Shown piece after piece: positions 27,341 through 35,614 of a stretch of DNA of 40,142 nt. Origin of the DNA: Flavobacteriales bacterium UBA5081. Lineage in GTDB: Bacteria > Bacteroidota > Bacteroidia > Flavobacteriales_E > Vicingaceae. The notes beneath the pieces are model-generated. The model searched no databases. It saw only the letters and a list, made by a program, of their open reading frames with translations, and was not told where the DNA came from. How positions within the stretch are numbered: position 1 is the stretch's first letter; every line of letters begins with the position of its first letter. The translations under genes were made by a program, and so were the position numbers. The DNA lies in assembly GCA_002415785.1 (NCBI GenBank), contig DIAJ01000016.1, positions 78,816 through 118,957 of the forward strand. Direction: 5' to 3'.

Positions 27341-28086
27341 AAAGTGTAGTGAAATATAATTTGTTCTTGCTTTTGCTCTTTCCTTTCGGAATGATGGCTC
27401 AATCGGCTTATCAGGAAATTAGAGATGGGAATGAGGCTTATAAAAGTAACGATTATCAAAAAGCTGAAGAGCTTTTTAAAGAGAGCTTACGTAAAGATCC
27501 TAAGCCTGCTGAATCTTCCTACAATTTGGGCAATGCACTTTACCGACAAGAAAAATACGAAGAAGCAGCTCGGTATTATCAACAAGCGGCTGCTAAAGCT
27601 GAAGATAAAATCGACAAATCAAATGCATACCACAATTTAGGTAATGCATTATTGAAAAATCAAAAACTGGAAGAGAGCATTCAGGCGTATAAAAATGCGC
27701 TGCTTAACAATCCAAATGACGAAGAAAGTCGCTACAATTTAGCTTATGCTCAACAAATGCTTCAACAGCAGCAGGAGCAACAGAAAAAAGAAGAAGAAAA
27801 GAAAGAAAATCAGGAGCAGAAAGAAGACAAAAAAGAAGAAGAAAAGAAAGAGAGCGAGGATGAGAATGAGAGTGAGGATGAGAATGAGGATGAGAGCGAG
27901 AGTGAGAGCGAAGAACAGGAAGAACAGGAACAAGAACAACAACAGCAGCAGCAGCAACAGCAAGTTTCCCGAGAGGATGCTGAACGTCTTCTAGAGGCTT
28001 TGAATGAAAAAGAGAAAGATGTTCAGGAAAAGCTGAAGAAGAAAAAAGTAAAAGATGTGAATGTGGATATTGAAAAAGACTGGTAA
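27337..28086 (+). CDS. batC: BatC: TPR protein with long E/K/Q-rich tail
   Basis: This 249-residue protein uses a GTG start at 27337 that overlaps the batB stop (GTGA). It has a signal peptide (1-22) and three TPR-like repeats in residues 25-140 (AYKSNDYQKAEELFKESLRKDP, EKYEEAARYYQQAAAK, EESIQAYKNALLNNPNDEE). A tract of Glu, Lys, Asp, Ser and Gln at 142-209 ends in nine Gln. The tract comes from A/G-rich simple-sequence DNA (about 27760-27963) and could vary in length by slippage. The C-terminal 40 residues regain normal composition (REDAERLLEALNEKEKD). BatC is the TPR partner of BatB in the literature. Confidence 0.85.
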   Translation: MKSVVKYNLFLLLLFPFGMMAQSAYQEIRDGNEAYKSNDYQKAEELFKESLRKDPKPAESSYNLGNALYRQEKYEEAARYYQQAAAKAEDKIDKSNAYHNLGNALLKNQKLEESIQAYKNALLNNPNDEESRYNLAYAQQMLQQQQEQQKKEEEKKENQEQKEDKKEEEKKESEDENESEDENEDESESESEEQEEQEQEQQQQQQQQQVSREDAERLLEALNEKEKDVQEKLKKKKVKDVNVDIEKDW

Positions 28087-29880
28087 ATGAGAAGCTTTCT
28101 GACATACATTTTATTTAGCTTGTTTGCCTTGAGCAGTTTTGGTGCTAAAGTTCAGTTTACTGCCAAAACGAGCCATCAAGTGGTTGAAGTTGGACAGCGT
28201 TTCCAAATTACATTCACCGTAAATTCACGCGGCGGCAATTTCACCCCACCTGATTTTAATGACTTTCGACTGTTAGGTGGCCCCAATCAGTCGCAGAGCA
28301 TGCAATACATTAATGGGCAGGTTTCTCACAGTACATCGCTGAGCTACATTTTAACAGCAACTGAAGAAGGTACTTTTACCATTGGAGCTGCAAGCATTAC
28401 GGTAGATGGAGAGAGCTATGAAACGAATCCCATAGAAATTAAAGTAGTTGAGGCTTCCGACAACAGCGCCAACGCACAACGCAACCGTCAGCAGCAAAGA
28501 AAAAGCAGCGGCGATAAGCTCTCCGACCATGTTTTTATTAGAGCAGTAGTTGATAAAAATGAAGCTTATGTTGGCGAAAAAGTCAGTGTTACTTTTAAAC
28601 TGTACTCAAAACTGGGCTTAAGCGGGTTAAACCTTGAAAAACTACCTGCATTGAATGGGTTTTGGTCACATCAAGTAAAAAGCGTTTACGACCAAATTCA
28701 GTTAGACAGAGAAATGATTGATGGTGAAATCTACAATGTGGCTGAATTACAACAAACGGTGCTTTACCCTCAGCGTTCAGGTGATTTAACAATCGATCCA
28801 TTAGAGATGAAGGTTTCTGTGAACGTTAGAAGCCGCCGAAGTCGCTCTGTTTTTGAGCAAATGTTTGGTTCTTATGAGAGAAAAGAGTTAATTGTAGCTA
28901 GTTCGCCTATCAATATTAAAGTGAAGTCGCTTCCTCTAAAAGGTAAACCGGTTGATTTTTCAGGAGCTGTGGGCAGTTTTAATATGCGTTTGAGCAGTAA
29001 TAAAAATCAGCTTAAAGCCAATGAAGCAATTGACATAAAAATCTCTCTTGAAGGAAAAGGAAACTTACCATTGCTCAGCGCTCCGGACTTGAACTTCCCT
29101 CCCGACTTTGAGGTTTACGATCCGGAAATGGAAAACAACTACAACATTAATTACAATGGCGCTTCAGGTGCTAAGGTGTTCAAGTATTTAGTTATTCCAC
29201 GTCATGCCGGAGAATACTTTATTGAGCCTTATAAGTTCACTTACTTCGACTTAAGTTCAAAGACTTATAAAACCATCAGTTCCGACTCTATTCGTCTGCA
29301 AGTAGCCAAAGGAGAAGATTCTGCCAATGCCGTTTATCAAGCCAACCGCAAAGAGTCGGTTGAACTGCTTAACAAAGACATTCGCTATATTCGTACTCAG
29401 GGGATTCATTTATTGTCTGCAAACGAATTCTTCTACCAGTCTGCCCTATTTTATACGTTAATTATTTTAGCGGTTTTGTTGGCTGTGTTGTTTTATTTCT
29501 TTGTTAGAAAACGAAAAGAAAAGCTAAAAGACCAAAGTGGCTTAAGAAGAAGTAAGGCGAACAAATTGGCAAAGAAGCGACTTAAAACAGCGAAAAAGCA
29601 CCTCGATCAAAATGAGCAGAAAGCTTTTTACGAGGAAATTTCCGAAGCATTGTACGGATATTATGCCGATAAACTGAACATTAGCATAGCAGATCTTTCA
29701 CAGGAGCGAATAATTGAGCGACTGAACGTTGAAGGTGGAGAGGCAATTAAAAGTCAACTAATAAAAGTGTTAGAGGACGCTGAAATGGCGCGCTTTGCTC
29801 CTTCTTCAAGCATTAACAATCAAGCACTTTACGACAGTGCAGTTGAAATCATTAGTCAAACAGAAAGTTTAAATCTATGA
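28087..29880 (+). CDS. batD: BatD: oxygen tolerance protein
   Basis: This 597-residue protein has a signal peptide (1-19) and a long periplasmic region of Ig-like beta domains. The region starts VQFTAKTSHQVVEVGQRFQITFTV and includes the BatD signature NFTPPDFNDFRLLGGPNQSQSMQYING. One transmembrane helix lies at about 453-473, followed by a basic helical cytoplasmic domain. The ATG abuts the batC stop with no gap and its TGA overlaps batE (ATGA). BatD is the largest periplasmic member of the Bat system; its ligand is unknown. No truncation is seen. Confidence 0.9.
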   Translation: MRSFLTYILFSLFALSSFGAKVQFTAKTSHQVVEVGQRFQITFTVNSRGGNFTPPDFNDFRLLGGPNQSQSMQYINGQVSHSTSLSYILTATEEGTFTIGAASITVDGESYETNPIEIKVVEASDNSANAQRNRQQQRKSSGDKLSDHVFIRAVVDKNEAYVGEKVSVTFKLYSKLGLSGLNLEKLPALNGFWSHQVKSVYDQIQLDREMIDGEIYNVAELQQTVLYPQRSGDLTIDPLEMKVSVNVRSRRSRSVFEQMFGSYERKELIVASSPINIKVKSLPLKGKPVDFSGAVGSFNMRLSSNKNQLKANEAIDIKISLEGKGNLPLLSAPDLNFPPDFEVYDPEMENNYNINYNGASGAKVFKYLVIPRHAGEYFIEPYKFTYFDLSSKTYKTISSDSIRLQVAKGEDSANAVYQANRKESVELLNKDIRYIRTQGIHLLSANEFFYQSALFYTLIILAVLLAVLFYFFVRKRKEKLKDQSGLRRSKANKLAKKRLKTAKKHLDQNEQKAFYEEISEALYGYYADKLNISIADLSQERIIERLNVEGGEAIKSQLIKVLEDAEMARFAPSSSINNQALYDSAVEIISQTESLNL

Positions 29881-30650
29881 AAGTTGTACTCCTAAAGCAG
29901 TTTACCTTCTTACTTTTTACAGCTTTGACTTTGGGGCTATTTGCTTCAGAAGATTTCGCCAAAGAGAAGTTAAAACAAGCCAATGAGCTTTATGAAAAAG
30001 GCGAATACTCGGAAGCGAGTAAGGCTTACAAAAGCCTTTTGGCAGATGGCTACTTTTCAGCAGATGTTCATTATAACCTTGGCAACAGTTATTACCAATT
30101 AAACCAAATAGCTCCGGCCATATTGCACTACGAAAAAGCTTTAAAACTAAACCCTTCACACGAAGATGCAGCTTTTAACTTGATATTAGCCAACGAAAAA
30201 ACCATTGATAAAATTGAAGCTATTCCTGAACTTTTTATTTACAGATGGTGGAAGAGCATTTACAATCTTTTTGGAATGGATACTTGGGCTAAATGGGTGG
30301 TTGTTTTCTTTTTCATTACTTTAATGGGATTAGTAATTTACTGGATAGGCTCAAAGCTTTCGCTGCGAAAAATCGGTTTTTATACTTTTCTTACGGCTTT
30401 TGTGCTTGCACTATTTTCTTGGTTAATGGCCGATCGACAAAAGAGTAAACTAAACCGGATCGACTACGCTATAATTATGGAACCTACAGTAAATATCAAC
30501 AGCTCCCCCTCTGCCGGCAGTTCTAAATTATTTGTGCTGCATGAAGGAACCAAAGTTAAGGTTGAAGAAGTTGACGAAGATTGGATGAACGTCTCCTTAC
30601 CAAATGGAAATAAAGGTTGGGTGAAAATGGAGAAGTTAGAGGTTATATAG
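29877..30650 (+). CDS. batE: BatE: TPR and SH3 membrane protein
   Basis: This 257-residue last gene of the operon has a signal peptide and TPR repeats at about 27-105 (ELYEKGEYSEASKAYKSLL, YYQLNQIAPAILHYEKALKLNPSHEDA). Two transmembrane helices lie at about 141-158 and 166-186. A C-terminal bacterial SH3 domain covers about 198-255 (VNINSSPSAGSSKLFVLHEGTKVKV...NGNKGWVKM). SH3 domains of this sort often bind peptidoglycan or peptides. I see no strong terminator in the 70 nt before the convergent sugE. Confidence 0.9.
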   Translation: MKVVLLKQFTFLLFTALTLGLFASEDFAKEKLKQANELYEKGEYSEASKAYKSLLADGYFSADVHYNLGNSYYQLNQIAPAILHYEKALKLNPSHEDAAFNLILANEKTIDKIEAIPELFIYRWWKSIYNLFGMDTWAKWVVVFFFITLMGLVIYWIGSKLSLRKIGFYTFLTAFVLALFSWLMADRQKSKLNRIDYAIIMEPTVNINSSPSAGSSKLFVLHEGTKVKVEEVDEDWMNVSLPNGNKGWVKMEKLEVI

Positions 30651-30720
30651 GAGGAAGTGCCTTGTGTTTGTAATGACTAAAATGGCAAAATGCCTAAAAT
30701 GTGTTAATTCCTATTGATTT

Positions 30721-31047
30721 TTAATTGGAAACGAATTTTAGACCTACGATTGAGATAATTAAGGTGCTGAGAAAAAATAGGCGCATAAAACTAGCCGGTT
30801 CTTTAAATACTAAAATACCCAAGAGTGCTGTTCCGCAGGCTCCTATTCCCGTCCACACGGCGTAAGCAGTGCCAATGGGCAAGGATTGTGTTGCTTTAAT
30901 GAGTAACAACATGCTCAATGTTAAACTAATTAGAAAACCGGCATACCAAGAGTACATTTCTGTGCCACTGCTCACTTTTGCTTTCCCCAAGCAGAATGCA
31001 AAGCCAACTTCAAAAAGACCGGCAAGGATTAAAATCAACCAATTCAT
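30721..31047 (-). CDS. sugE: SMR transporter, SugE/Gdx-type
   Basis: This 108-residue four-helix small multidrug resistance protein has the essential E13 in LAGLFEVGFA and the signature SLPIGTAYAVWTGIGACGTALLG of SugE/Gdx. Characterised members export guanidinium in exchange for protons, working as antiparallel dimers. No guanidine riboswitch is evident upstream, so the substrate is unproven. Being 9 nt from the broken small membrane gene, it is probably the last gene of the satD operon. Confidence 0.85.
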   Translation of the reverse strand: MNWLILILAGLFEVGFAFCLGKAKVSSGTEMYSWYAGFLISLTLSMLLLIKATQSLPIGTAYAVWTGIGACGTALLGILVFKEPASFMRLFFLSTLIISIVGLKFVSN

Positions 31048-31056
31048 GAAGCGAAG

Positions 31057-31264
31057 TTACTGCTTTGGATACTTCTTTTCGAAGTAATAAAGAATAAAGA
31101 AATAGATAACTCCGGCTACTAAAACAAGTGGAATACCCTTGAGTGCTTTGTCTCCGCTAATACTTTCTACTTATAAGTGGATTAATCACCGCATTGATTA
31201 AATAAATGATTGGTATAAAAATTAATGTTGATTTAAATGCTTTGTTTTTAGCTTCTTTTTGCAT
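31057..31264 (-). pseudogene. Small two-helix membrane protein gene with a frameshift
   Basis: From ATG 31264 the frame reads MQKEAKNKAFKSTLIF... and LINAVINPLISRK, then stops at TAG 31157-31159. A different frame carries SISGDKALKGIPLVLVAGV...ILYYFEKKYPKQ to TAA at 31057. Joined, they make about 68 residues with two membrane helices and charged ends, flush between DUF3307 and sugE. The 208-nt span is one more than a multiple of three, so one extra base (or two missing) near 31160-31172 would explain it. Sequencing error is possible. The family is not recognised. Confidence 0.6.
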
Positions 31265-31279
31265 GATTTATAATTTTAC

Positions 31280-31996
31280 TTATAAACTCTTAATTATACG
31301 TTGATAAAATACGCCGATAAATATTGCCAGTCCGAAACTTACTAAAGTTCCAATTAAAATATACTCCGTTAGCTTACGGTCTTTTGCTCTGGAAAGATCG
31401 CCAAACCTAAAAACAGATTTTGCTGCTATCAACAAGCCAATGCCACTCCATTGGTTTAATAATATAAATGCAAATACAAACAGACGTTCTAGTACACCTA
31501 TGTACTTACCCGCACTTTCTAAGGAGTCCTCAGAAGTATCTTCCTCCACTCCCCACCTACTCATAATTACTTTTACAAGTACAGAAGAGACAAATGTAAC
31601 AGCAACTAAAGCAAGCACTAACATCAATGAACTAGTTGAATATATTTTACTAAACTCAATGCTATATGGATAGTGAATAAAAACCACTACACCAATAATA
31701 ATCAAATGCATAATTTGATCGAGCGTAAATAATAGTCTAGAATTTATTTTTCCTTCTAAATTCAATTTAGTCAAGTCAATTAATAAATGAGTAGCTACTA
31801 TTAAGGCAATTGATGCCCCATAAGCTCCATTAAACTCCAGCAATACAAGAAGTAAAATCAAGTGAACCAAACCATGTAAATAGAAATACTTTGATTTATG
31901 CCCTTTGTTGATTTTGTCTTCTACCCAGCTATTGGGTTGCAAGACGAAATCTCCAATAAAGTGCGCCAATAATAACTTTACGGTCAGACTTATCAT
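31280..31996 (-). CDS. DUF3307 membrane protein
   Basis: This 238-residue integral membrane protein has about six hydrophobic segments. The N-terminal LLLAHFIGDFVLQPNSWVEDK and the following HxLVH/HLLID motifs, with conserved His and Asp in membrane helices, match DUF3307. The motifs suggest a metal-binding or enzymatic membrane site, but no activity is known. Its start overlaps the satD stop by 4 nt (ATGA), so the pair is co-translated. Other Bacteroidota keep the same pairing. Confidence 0.85.
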   Translation of the reverse strand: MISLTVKLLLAHFIGDFVLQPNSWVEDKINKGHKSKYFYLHGLVHLILLLVLLEFNGAYGASIALIVATHLLIDLTKLNLEGKINSRLLFTLDQIMHLIIIGVVVFIHYPYSIEFSKIYSTSSLMLVLALVAVTFVSSVLVKVIMSRWGVEEDTSEDSLESAGKYIGVLERLFVFAFILLNQWSGIGLLIAAKSVFRFGDLSRAKDRKLTEYILIGTLVSFGLAIFIGVFYQRIIKSL

Positions 31997-32592
31997 ACTT
32001 GCAAAATATTATTTTGATAGTACTCATTCATTTTCATTATCTCGTCAAAACCACCTCTTTTGAGCGCCTCACTTATGCTGCTTTGTGATTTACTGAGCAG
32101 TTGAGCGATTTTTTTCTGACTCTTATTCGGATGCTCAATAGCCGTTTTAATTACCTCAGAAACTGTACTGCTCCAATTATTGGTCGTTAATAACGACAAG
32201 CTTAACATGATGTTTAATGCTTGATCCAATTTATTATTCGTTGACTTTATGGCCAATGTTTGTTTTTTCAGTTCTTCATAACATTCTCCCGAGTTTACAA
32301 ATGCCGAGCCGTTCGATTCAGTTATCTTAGAAGATTCATACTTTATCTCCCCTATACCAATCGCCATTCGAACATCATACTCTTTTGTTTGCTTAACGGC
32401 TGCCTTTATATGATACGCTGCGATTAGTGCCTTTTCAAAGCTCAACAGTAATTGAAAGCTGTCTCCCCGATAGACTTCCCAGCTATTCGGCTCGCTTCCA
32501 TATTGATTGAGCGTATCTTTTAACGGCTGCATCCATACCTCTGTTTTGCCTTGACGAGAATTAATGATGTCTCCTGTAATAACCGCTATCAT
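31993..32592 (-). CDS. SatD family protein with C-terminal HTH
   Basis: This 199-residue SatD-like protein has an N-terminal alpha/beta domain (VITGDIINSR, YRGDSFQLLL, VRMAIGIGEI) reminiscent of nucleotidyl cyclase folds. The C-terminus has a helix-turn-helix at about 157-183 (SQKKIAQLLSKSQSSISEAL). SatD was named in the Streptococcus mutans acid-tolerance operon; its chemistry is unknown. The HTH suggests DNA binding. Just upstream lies a repeated TATCGG operator that overlaps its own promoter, so self-repression is my inference. It is followed by DUF3307, the small pseudogene and sugE. Confidence 0.8.
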   Translation of the reverse strand: MIAVITGDIINSRQGKTEVWMQPLKDTLNQYGSEPNSWEVYRGDSFQLLLSFEKALIAAYHIKAAVKQTKEYDVRMAIGIGEIKYESSKITESNGSAFVNSGECYEELKKQTLAIKSTNNKLDQALNIMLSLSLLTTNNWSSTVSEVIKTAIEHPNKSQKKIAQLLSKSQSSISEALKRGGFDEIMKMNEYYQNNILQV

Positions 32593-32605
32593 CTTTTTGT
32601 TTTTT

Positions 32606-32673
32606 CAAATATATCGGTTTTTTAGCCGATATGCAAATTTATCGGACAATAAGCCGATAATTGATAATATCGG
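32606..32673 (-). promoter_or_regulatory. satD promoter inside a 28-bp-periodic operator
   Basis: Two dyads (A/T)TATCGG-N8-CCGATA(A/T) lie at 32611-32632 and 32639-32660. A third half-site ATATCGG lies at 32667-32673. The half-sites begin exactly 28 bp apart. On the reverse strand a perfect promoter (TTG 32634-32636, 20-nt spacer, TATATTTG 32606-32613) is built into the first dyad, with the second just behind its -33 box. A protein bound here would block RNA polymerase. The first arm ends 19 nt before the satD ATG. Confidence 0.8.
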
Positions 32674-32775
32674 TTTAAATGGTGAATTTGTGGGGAAGAA
32701 AAAAGATATAAACTTTCATAAGAAGGATTGCAAATCCTTCGTAGCGAGAAAATCAATACTAACTACTCAAAACCT

Positions 32776-32930
32776 TTCCCAAAGCTCAATAAAATCATCG
32801 AAAAACCCTTAATACGCTTCTGAACTATCCTCTGATAATAGCTATCGGAGAGTCAACAGCGCATTCATCTTGGGTTTCCGATAAACCAGAGCCAACCGCC
32901 CCGTACCTTTGGGCGGAGAATGCTTGTTTA
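32776..32930 (+). repeat. Dispersed structured repeat, copy A
   Basis: This is one of three related copies. The 29-nt core at 32851-32879 is identical to copy B. Stems are TATCGG/CCGATA (32843-32848 with 32878-32883), CTCTG/CAGAG (32830-32834 with 32887-32891) and CCGCCC/GGGCGG (32896-32901 with 32911-32916). GCATTC (32861-32866) in the loop is complementary to GAATGC (32918-32923), a possible pseudoknot. It lies just beyond the parE stop. Confidence 0.75.
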
Positions 32931-32942
32931 TTTATTTTCTAA

Positions 32943-33221
32943 TCAGTTAAAGCCATGAAGAGAGGTCCTGTTGACCAATAATCCCATGATTTCTACTACA
33001 TCATTATTAATTCGATAATAAATGCTGTCTGAACCGTATGGACATCTTCTATAGCCTTCTTTAATATAGTCAATAGGTTCATGTTTAGCGATTGTTTCAA
33101 AGCAGTCCAAGAAGTTATTGAAATATTTATCAGCCTGATTCATTCCAAACTTTCGGATACCATAGTGGTGAATTCTGATTAAGTCAGCTTCTGCATCGCG
33201 GCTAATTTTATATTTAGCCAT
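32943..33221 (-). CDS. parE: ParE/RelE-family toxin
   Basis: This 92-residue toxin has the ParE fold pattern: N-terminal ISRDAEADLIRIHHYGIRKFG, a central helix pair and C-terminal strands YRINNDVVEIMGLLV. ParE members poison DNA gyrase, RelE members cut mRNA; the short sequence lacks clear RelE catalytic residues, so ParE is preferred. The start overlaps parD by 8 nt. The gene sits between repeat copies A and B. Confidence 0.85.
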   Translation of the reverse strand: MAKYKISRDAEADLIRIHHYGIRKFGMNQADKYFNNFLDCFETIAKHEPIDYIKEGYRRCPYGSDSIYYRINNDVVEIMGLLVNRTSLHGFN

Positions 33222-33453
33222 TATAAGAGGCTTTGGATTCAGCTAAAATTTCAGCCCCGCTTTTAGTAGTAAATCCACTTTTTTCGGCTTTCTCTAATTT
33301 AGCAGCAACCCAGTCAATTTGTCTTTGCTGACCTCTTGCTTGTCGAACAAGGTCATTGATCAATTCGCTCTTACTTGAGTATTCTTTTTTATCTACTTGA
33401 GCTTTTAGCCATTCATCATTAGGCTCAGTAAATGATATACTTTGACGTCCCAT
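33214..33453 (-). CDS. parD: ParD-like antitoxin
   Basis: This 79-residue protein has the ribbon-helix-helix start QSISFTEPNDEWLKAQVDKKEYSSKSELINDLVRQA of CC2985/ParD antitoxins. A charged, flexible C-terminus would wrap the toxin. It is first in the operon, overlaps parE, and is preceded by a dyad that fits autorepression. Confidence 0.85.
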   Translation of the reverse strand: MGRQSISFTEPNDEWLKAQVDKKEYSSKSELINDLVRQARGQQRQIDWVAAKLEKAEKSGFTTKSGAEILAESKASYNG

Positions 33454-33463
33454 ATTTTATACT

Positions 33464-33490
33464 ATTTGGTTCGAAATTACACCAAATGTA
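33464..33490 (-). promoter_or_regulatory. parDE promoter -7 box and dyad operator
   Basis: ATTTGGT (33464-33470) and ACCAAAT (33481-33487) form a 7-bp dyad with a 10-nt spacer. The right arm overlaps a perfect -7 box TACATTTG (33483-33490, reverse strand). No TTG is well placed. ParD binding there would shut the promoter. Confidence 0.55.
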
Positions 33491-33516
33491 CATATTTTTG
33501 AAATATTGAATTGAGT

Positions 33517-33528
33517 ATGCCCGTTAAC
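33517..33528 (-). repeat. AT(G/T)CCCG(C/T)TAAC box, copy 1
   Basis: ATGCCCGTTAAC reads GTTAACGGGCAT on the reverse strand, 64 nt ahead of parD. Related 12-mers stand ahead of two other leftward genes (39745-39756, 40013-40024), and GTTAGCGGG is inside the hairpin element at 38457. Confidence 0.5.
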
Positions 33529-33616
33529 ATTCAGACTATAAATTGTATTTAAAGCTATGTCGTTTAAATTTAGAATAAAAATTACTTAGCACATACTTCA
33601 GCTGTATAAAGTTTAA

Positions 33617-33761
33617 AATCAATGTAATCATCGAAAAAACCTTAATGCCTTCTGAACCAACCTCCAGTTCCTATCGGAGAGTCAACAGCGCATTCATCTT
33701 GGGTTTCCGATAAACTGGAGCCGACCACCACGTACCTTTGGTCGGGGAATGCTTAGTTATT
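33617..33761 (+). repeat. Dispersed structured repeat, copy B
   Basis: The core at 33680-33708 equals that of copy A. The outer stem CTCCAGTT/AACTGGAG (33662-33669 with 33713-33720) stacks on TATCGG/CCGATA (33672-33677 with 33707-33712). The second hairpin is CCGACCA/TGGTCGG (33721-33727 with 33739-33745). Arms differ from copy A but still pair. GCATTC/GAATGC (33690-33695, 33747-33752) is kept. Confidence 0.75.
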
Positions 33762-33892
33762 AATACTCGTTTAATTCTTTCGAGGTTGATACTTTTCCTT
33801 TTAATTCTCGCACACTTTTGAGAAAAAGTAAACTTATAAAAACTCACAAAGCTATGAGAGGTTTTGTAATGACAATTTAAAAACAAAAAAAC

Positions 33893-33927
33893 TGCTTTCC
33901 CTAAGAAATAAGAAAAACAGTCTTAAG
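33893..33927 (-). terminator. Possible terminator of the beta-helix gene
   Basis: On the reverse strand CTGTTTTTC and GAAAGCAG form an imperfect stem with a long loop, followed by seven T, shortly after the stop at 33946. The stem is weak. Confidence 0.4.
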
Positions 33928-33945
33928 TATTGTTATTGTTAGGCT

Positions 33946-35538
33946 TTACTCTTTCACAATTTTCACTGCTCCTTTATTACCCACTTGCAAAAAGTAAACA
34001 CCAGAATCTAAATAACTAACATCTATGGTGTTATTTCCCGCAACAGCTTCTTTTGTTACTAAGGTTTCACCTAAAAGGTTTATAATTTGAAGATTGGCGG
34101 CCTCATTTAGTTCTATGTTTAATTGTGTTTGCGTTGGATTCGGGTAGAGATTTAGTACTAAACTTTGCAATTCATTTTCATTGATTCCTGTTGTTCCTCC
34201 TTGGTAGGCTCCTGCATTTATGTTTCCTGCTGTTATAGACATTGGATTTCCTCCTAAGCCTGTTGCAGGGCTACTAAACTGGATAGCTGGGTCATTGTAC
34301 CATAAGTTATAATCAGCCCATGTACCATGATTTATGGCAACAGAACCGTTAGCTAAAGCATAATTTCCTCCACCCACAAAGCCGGGGGTAGCTGAAACTG
34401 TGTTGTTTTGGAGAGTGCCATTTGCAAAATCTCCTGAATAAAATATACCTGTGTTACATACATTATTACGAATTGTAATGGTATCTGCAACTCCAGAACC
34501 ATAATTTCTAATTAAAGTACCTGCTGTGGTTTCAGATATAATGGAATTATACACATTTAATTGAGTAGGAATGGTGTCTCCATTAGGCACAGAAGGTGCA
34601 TAAACGGTAAATACATTTCCTGAGGTAATACTGTTATCAGCAAAAGTGGAGTTAGTAATATTAACTGTGGATTGAGCTACAGAGTTTAGGGAACCGCTAG
34701 TTACAAGACCAAGGGAAGTACCTGCAACAGTATTTTCAGTAAATAAACAATTGGTGATAAGTGTTCCTGCAATGTGTGTATTGGCAGTATTACCAACTAC
34801 ATTGCCTTGCGAAAAATTGTTTTTAAAAATACAATTTTCTATAACTGTTAATGTAGGTCTGTTGTAAGCTGTTTCAGCATTTATGGCACTTCCAAAATAA
34901 GCACTGTTGTTTTCAAAAATACAGTTTTCAATCTCCACTGCATTCCATGCTTGCGTTTGTCCGCCAGAAACAGGGTTAACGTATATTCCTCCACCAAATC
35001 GGTAACCTCCGGTTTGTGTTGTTGCCCTTGAATTACCGCCCGTAATGGTAAAGCCATCAATTTTTAAGGGTCTCGCACTACCATTTTGGGCAGGTCTTGC
35101 TGTAATAACCGAATAGGTATTGTCACTTCGTGAAGGATCATCTAAAGCAACTACAACAGAAGTTAGTGAAACATCATCTTGATTCACATCTCCACTTAAA
35201 ATCGTAGGGTTATTTATAGGGTTGCGTTGATTTAAAATGGTTTCTGTGCCGTCAAATCCACCGTATAAATGTACACCATTGTTCATAGAAAGAAATGTGT
35301 AGTCCCCTGAGTCAGGAGCCACATAAGTACCTTGCTTTACCCAAACATCTGTATTCCCATTCACAACAGCATCACCAACAGCTGTTACTATGTTGGTGTA
35401 GGCGTTTGCCCAACTGGAGCCATCGTTTAGCCCTGTTGCAGATGGATCAACATAGATAGTGTCTGAAGTGACTTGAGCATAAGTGCTTACCACAAAAAAG
35501 AATGATAAACAAAGTAAAAAAGTAATTTTTCTCTTCAT
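33946..35538 (-). CDS. Secreted beta-helix protein with T9SS sorting domain
   Basis: This 530-residue protein has a signal peptide (1-21). A right-handed parallel beta-helix follows, with repeats such as IENCIFENNSAYFGSAI, IENCIFKNNFSQGN, ITNCLFTENTVAG and ITNSTFADNSI at about 190-310. The N-terminus of the mature part (DTIYVDPSATGLNDGSSWANAYTNI) is typical of surface proteins annotated choice-of-anchor Q or DUF1565. The type A sorting domain occupies about 457-530 (LVLNLYPNPTQTQLNIEL, SGVYFLQVGNKGAVKIVKE), so it is exported by type IX secretion. Adhesion or polysaccharide binding is a guess. Composition is rich in Asn, Thr and Gly. Confidence 0.85.
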   Translation of the reverse strand: MKRKITFLLCLSFFFVVSTYAQVTSDTIYVDPSATGLNDGSSWANAYTNIVTAVGDAVVNGNTDVWVKQGTYVAPDSGDYTFLSMNNGVHLYGGFDGTETILNQRNPINNPTILSGDVNQDDVSLTSVVVALDDPSRSDNTYSVITARPAQNGSARPLKIDGFTITGGNSRATTQTGGYRFGGGIYVNPVSGGQTQAWNAVEIENCIFENNSAYFGSAINAETAYNRPTLTVIENCIFKNNFSQGNVVGNTANTHIAGTLITNCLFTENTVAGTSLGLVTSGSLNSVAQSTVNITNSTFADNSITSGNVFTVYAPSVPNGDTIPTQLNVYNSIISETTAGTLIRNYGSGVADTITIRNNVCNTGIFYSGDFANGTLQNNTVSATPGFVGGGNYALANGSVAINHGTWADYNLWYNDPAIQFSSPATGLGGNPMSITAGNINAGAYQGGTTGINENELQSLVLNLYPNPTQTQLNIELNEAANLQIINLLGETLVTKEAVAGNNTIDVSYLDSGVYFLQVGNKGAVKIVKE

Positions 35539-35614
35539 AATATTATAATTTTTATTTAGACGGTAAAAGTCAATATATCATTCAAATAGTTGGTTGTAAA
35601 AAATGAGCAGCTTT

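Larger units (their letters stand above)
32593..32942. other. Intergenic region upstream of satD and after parE
   Basis: This 350-nt stretch holds the satD promoter and operator, a perfect 8-bp hairpin (GAAGGATT-GCA-AATCCTTC at 32722-32740) and dispersed repeat copy A (32776-32930). A box ATCAATACTAAC (about 32752-32764) resembles ATCAATGCTAAC at 36505-36517. No coding frame is convincing. Confidence 0.5.
33454..33945. other. Long intergenic region between parD and the beta-helix gene
   Basis: It contains the parDE operator, the box ATGCCCGTTAAC (33517-33528), repeat copy B (33617-33761) and a weak terminator near 33900. A 71-codon frame across 33671-33886 is a reading of the repeat, not a credible gene. 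Confidence 0.5.

Noticed and set aside
27704..28105. Long frames opposite and beside batC
   Set aside because: They arise from the low-complexity GA-rich tract; batC itself has the domains, coupling and signal peptide.
33464..33490. GGTTCGAAATT resembling a tRNA T-arm
   Set aside because: No acceptor, D-arm or anticodon stem surrounds it; it is part of the parDE dyad.
33671..33886. 71-codon reverse-strand frame between parD and the beta-helix gene
   Set aside because: It runs through repeat copy B, has no ribosome-binding or promoter support, and its conserved C-terminal residues reflect the repeat core.
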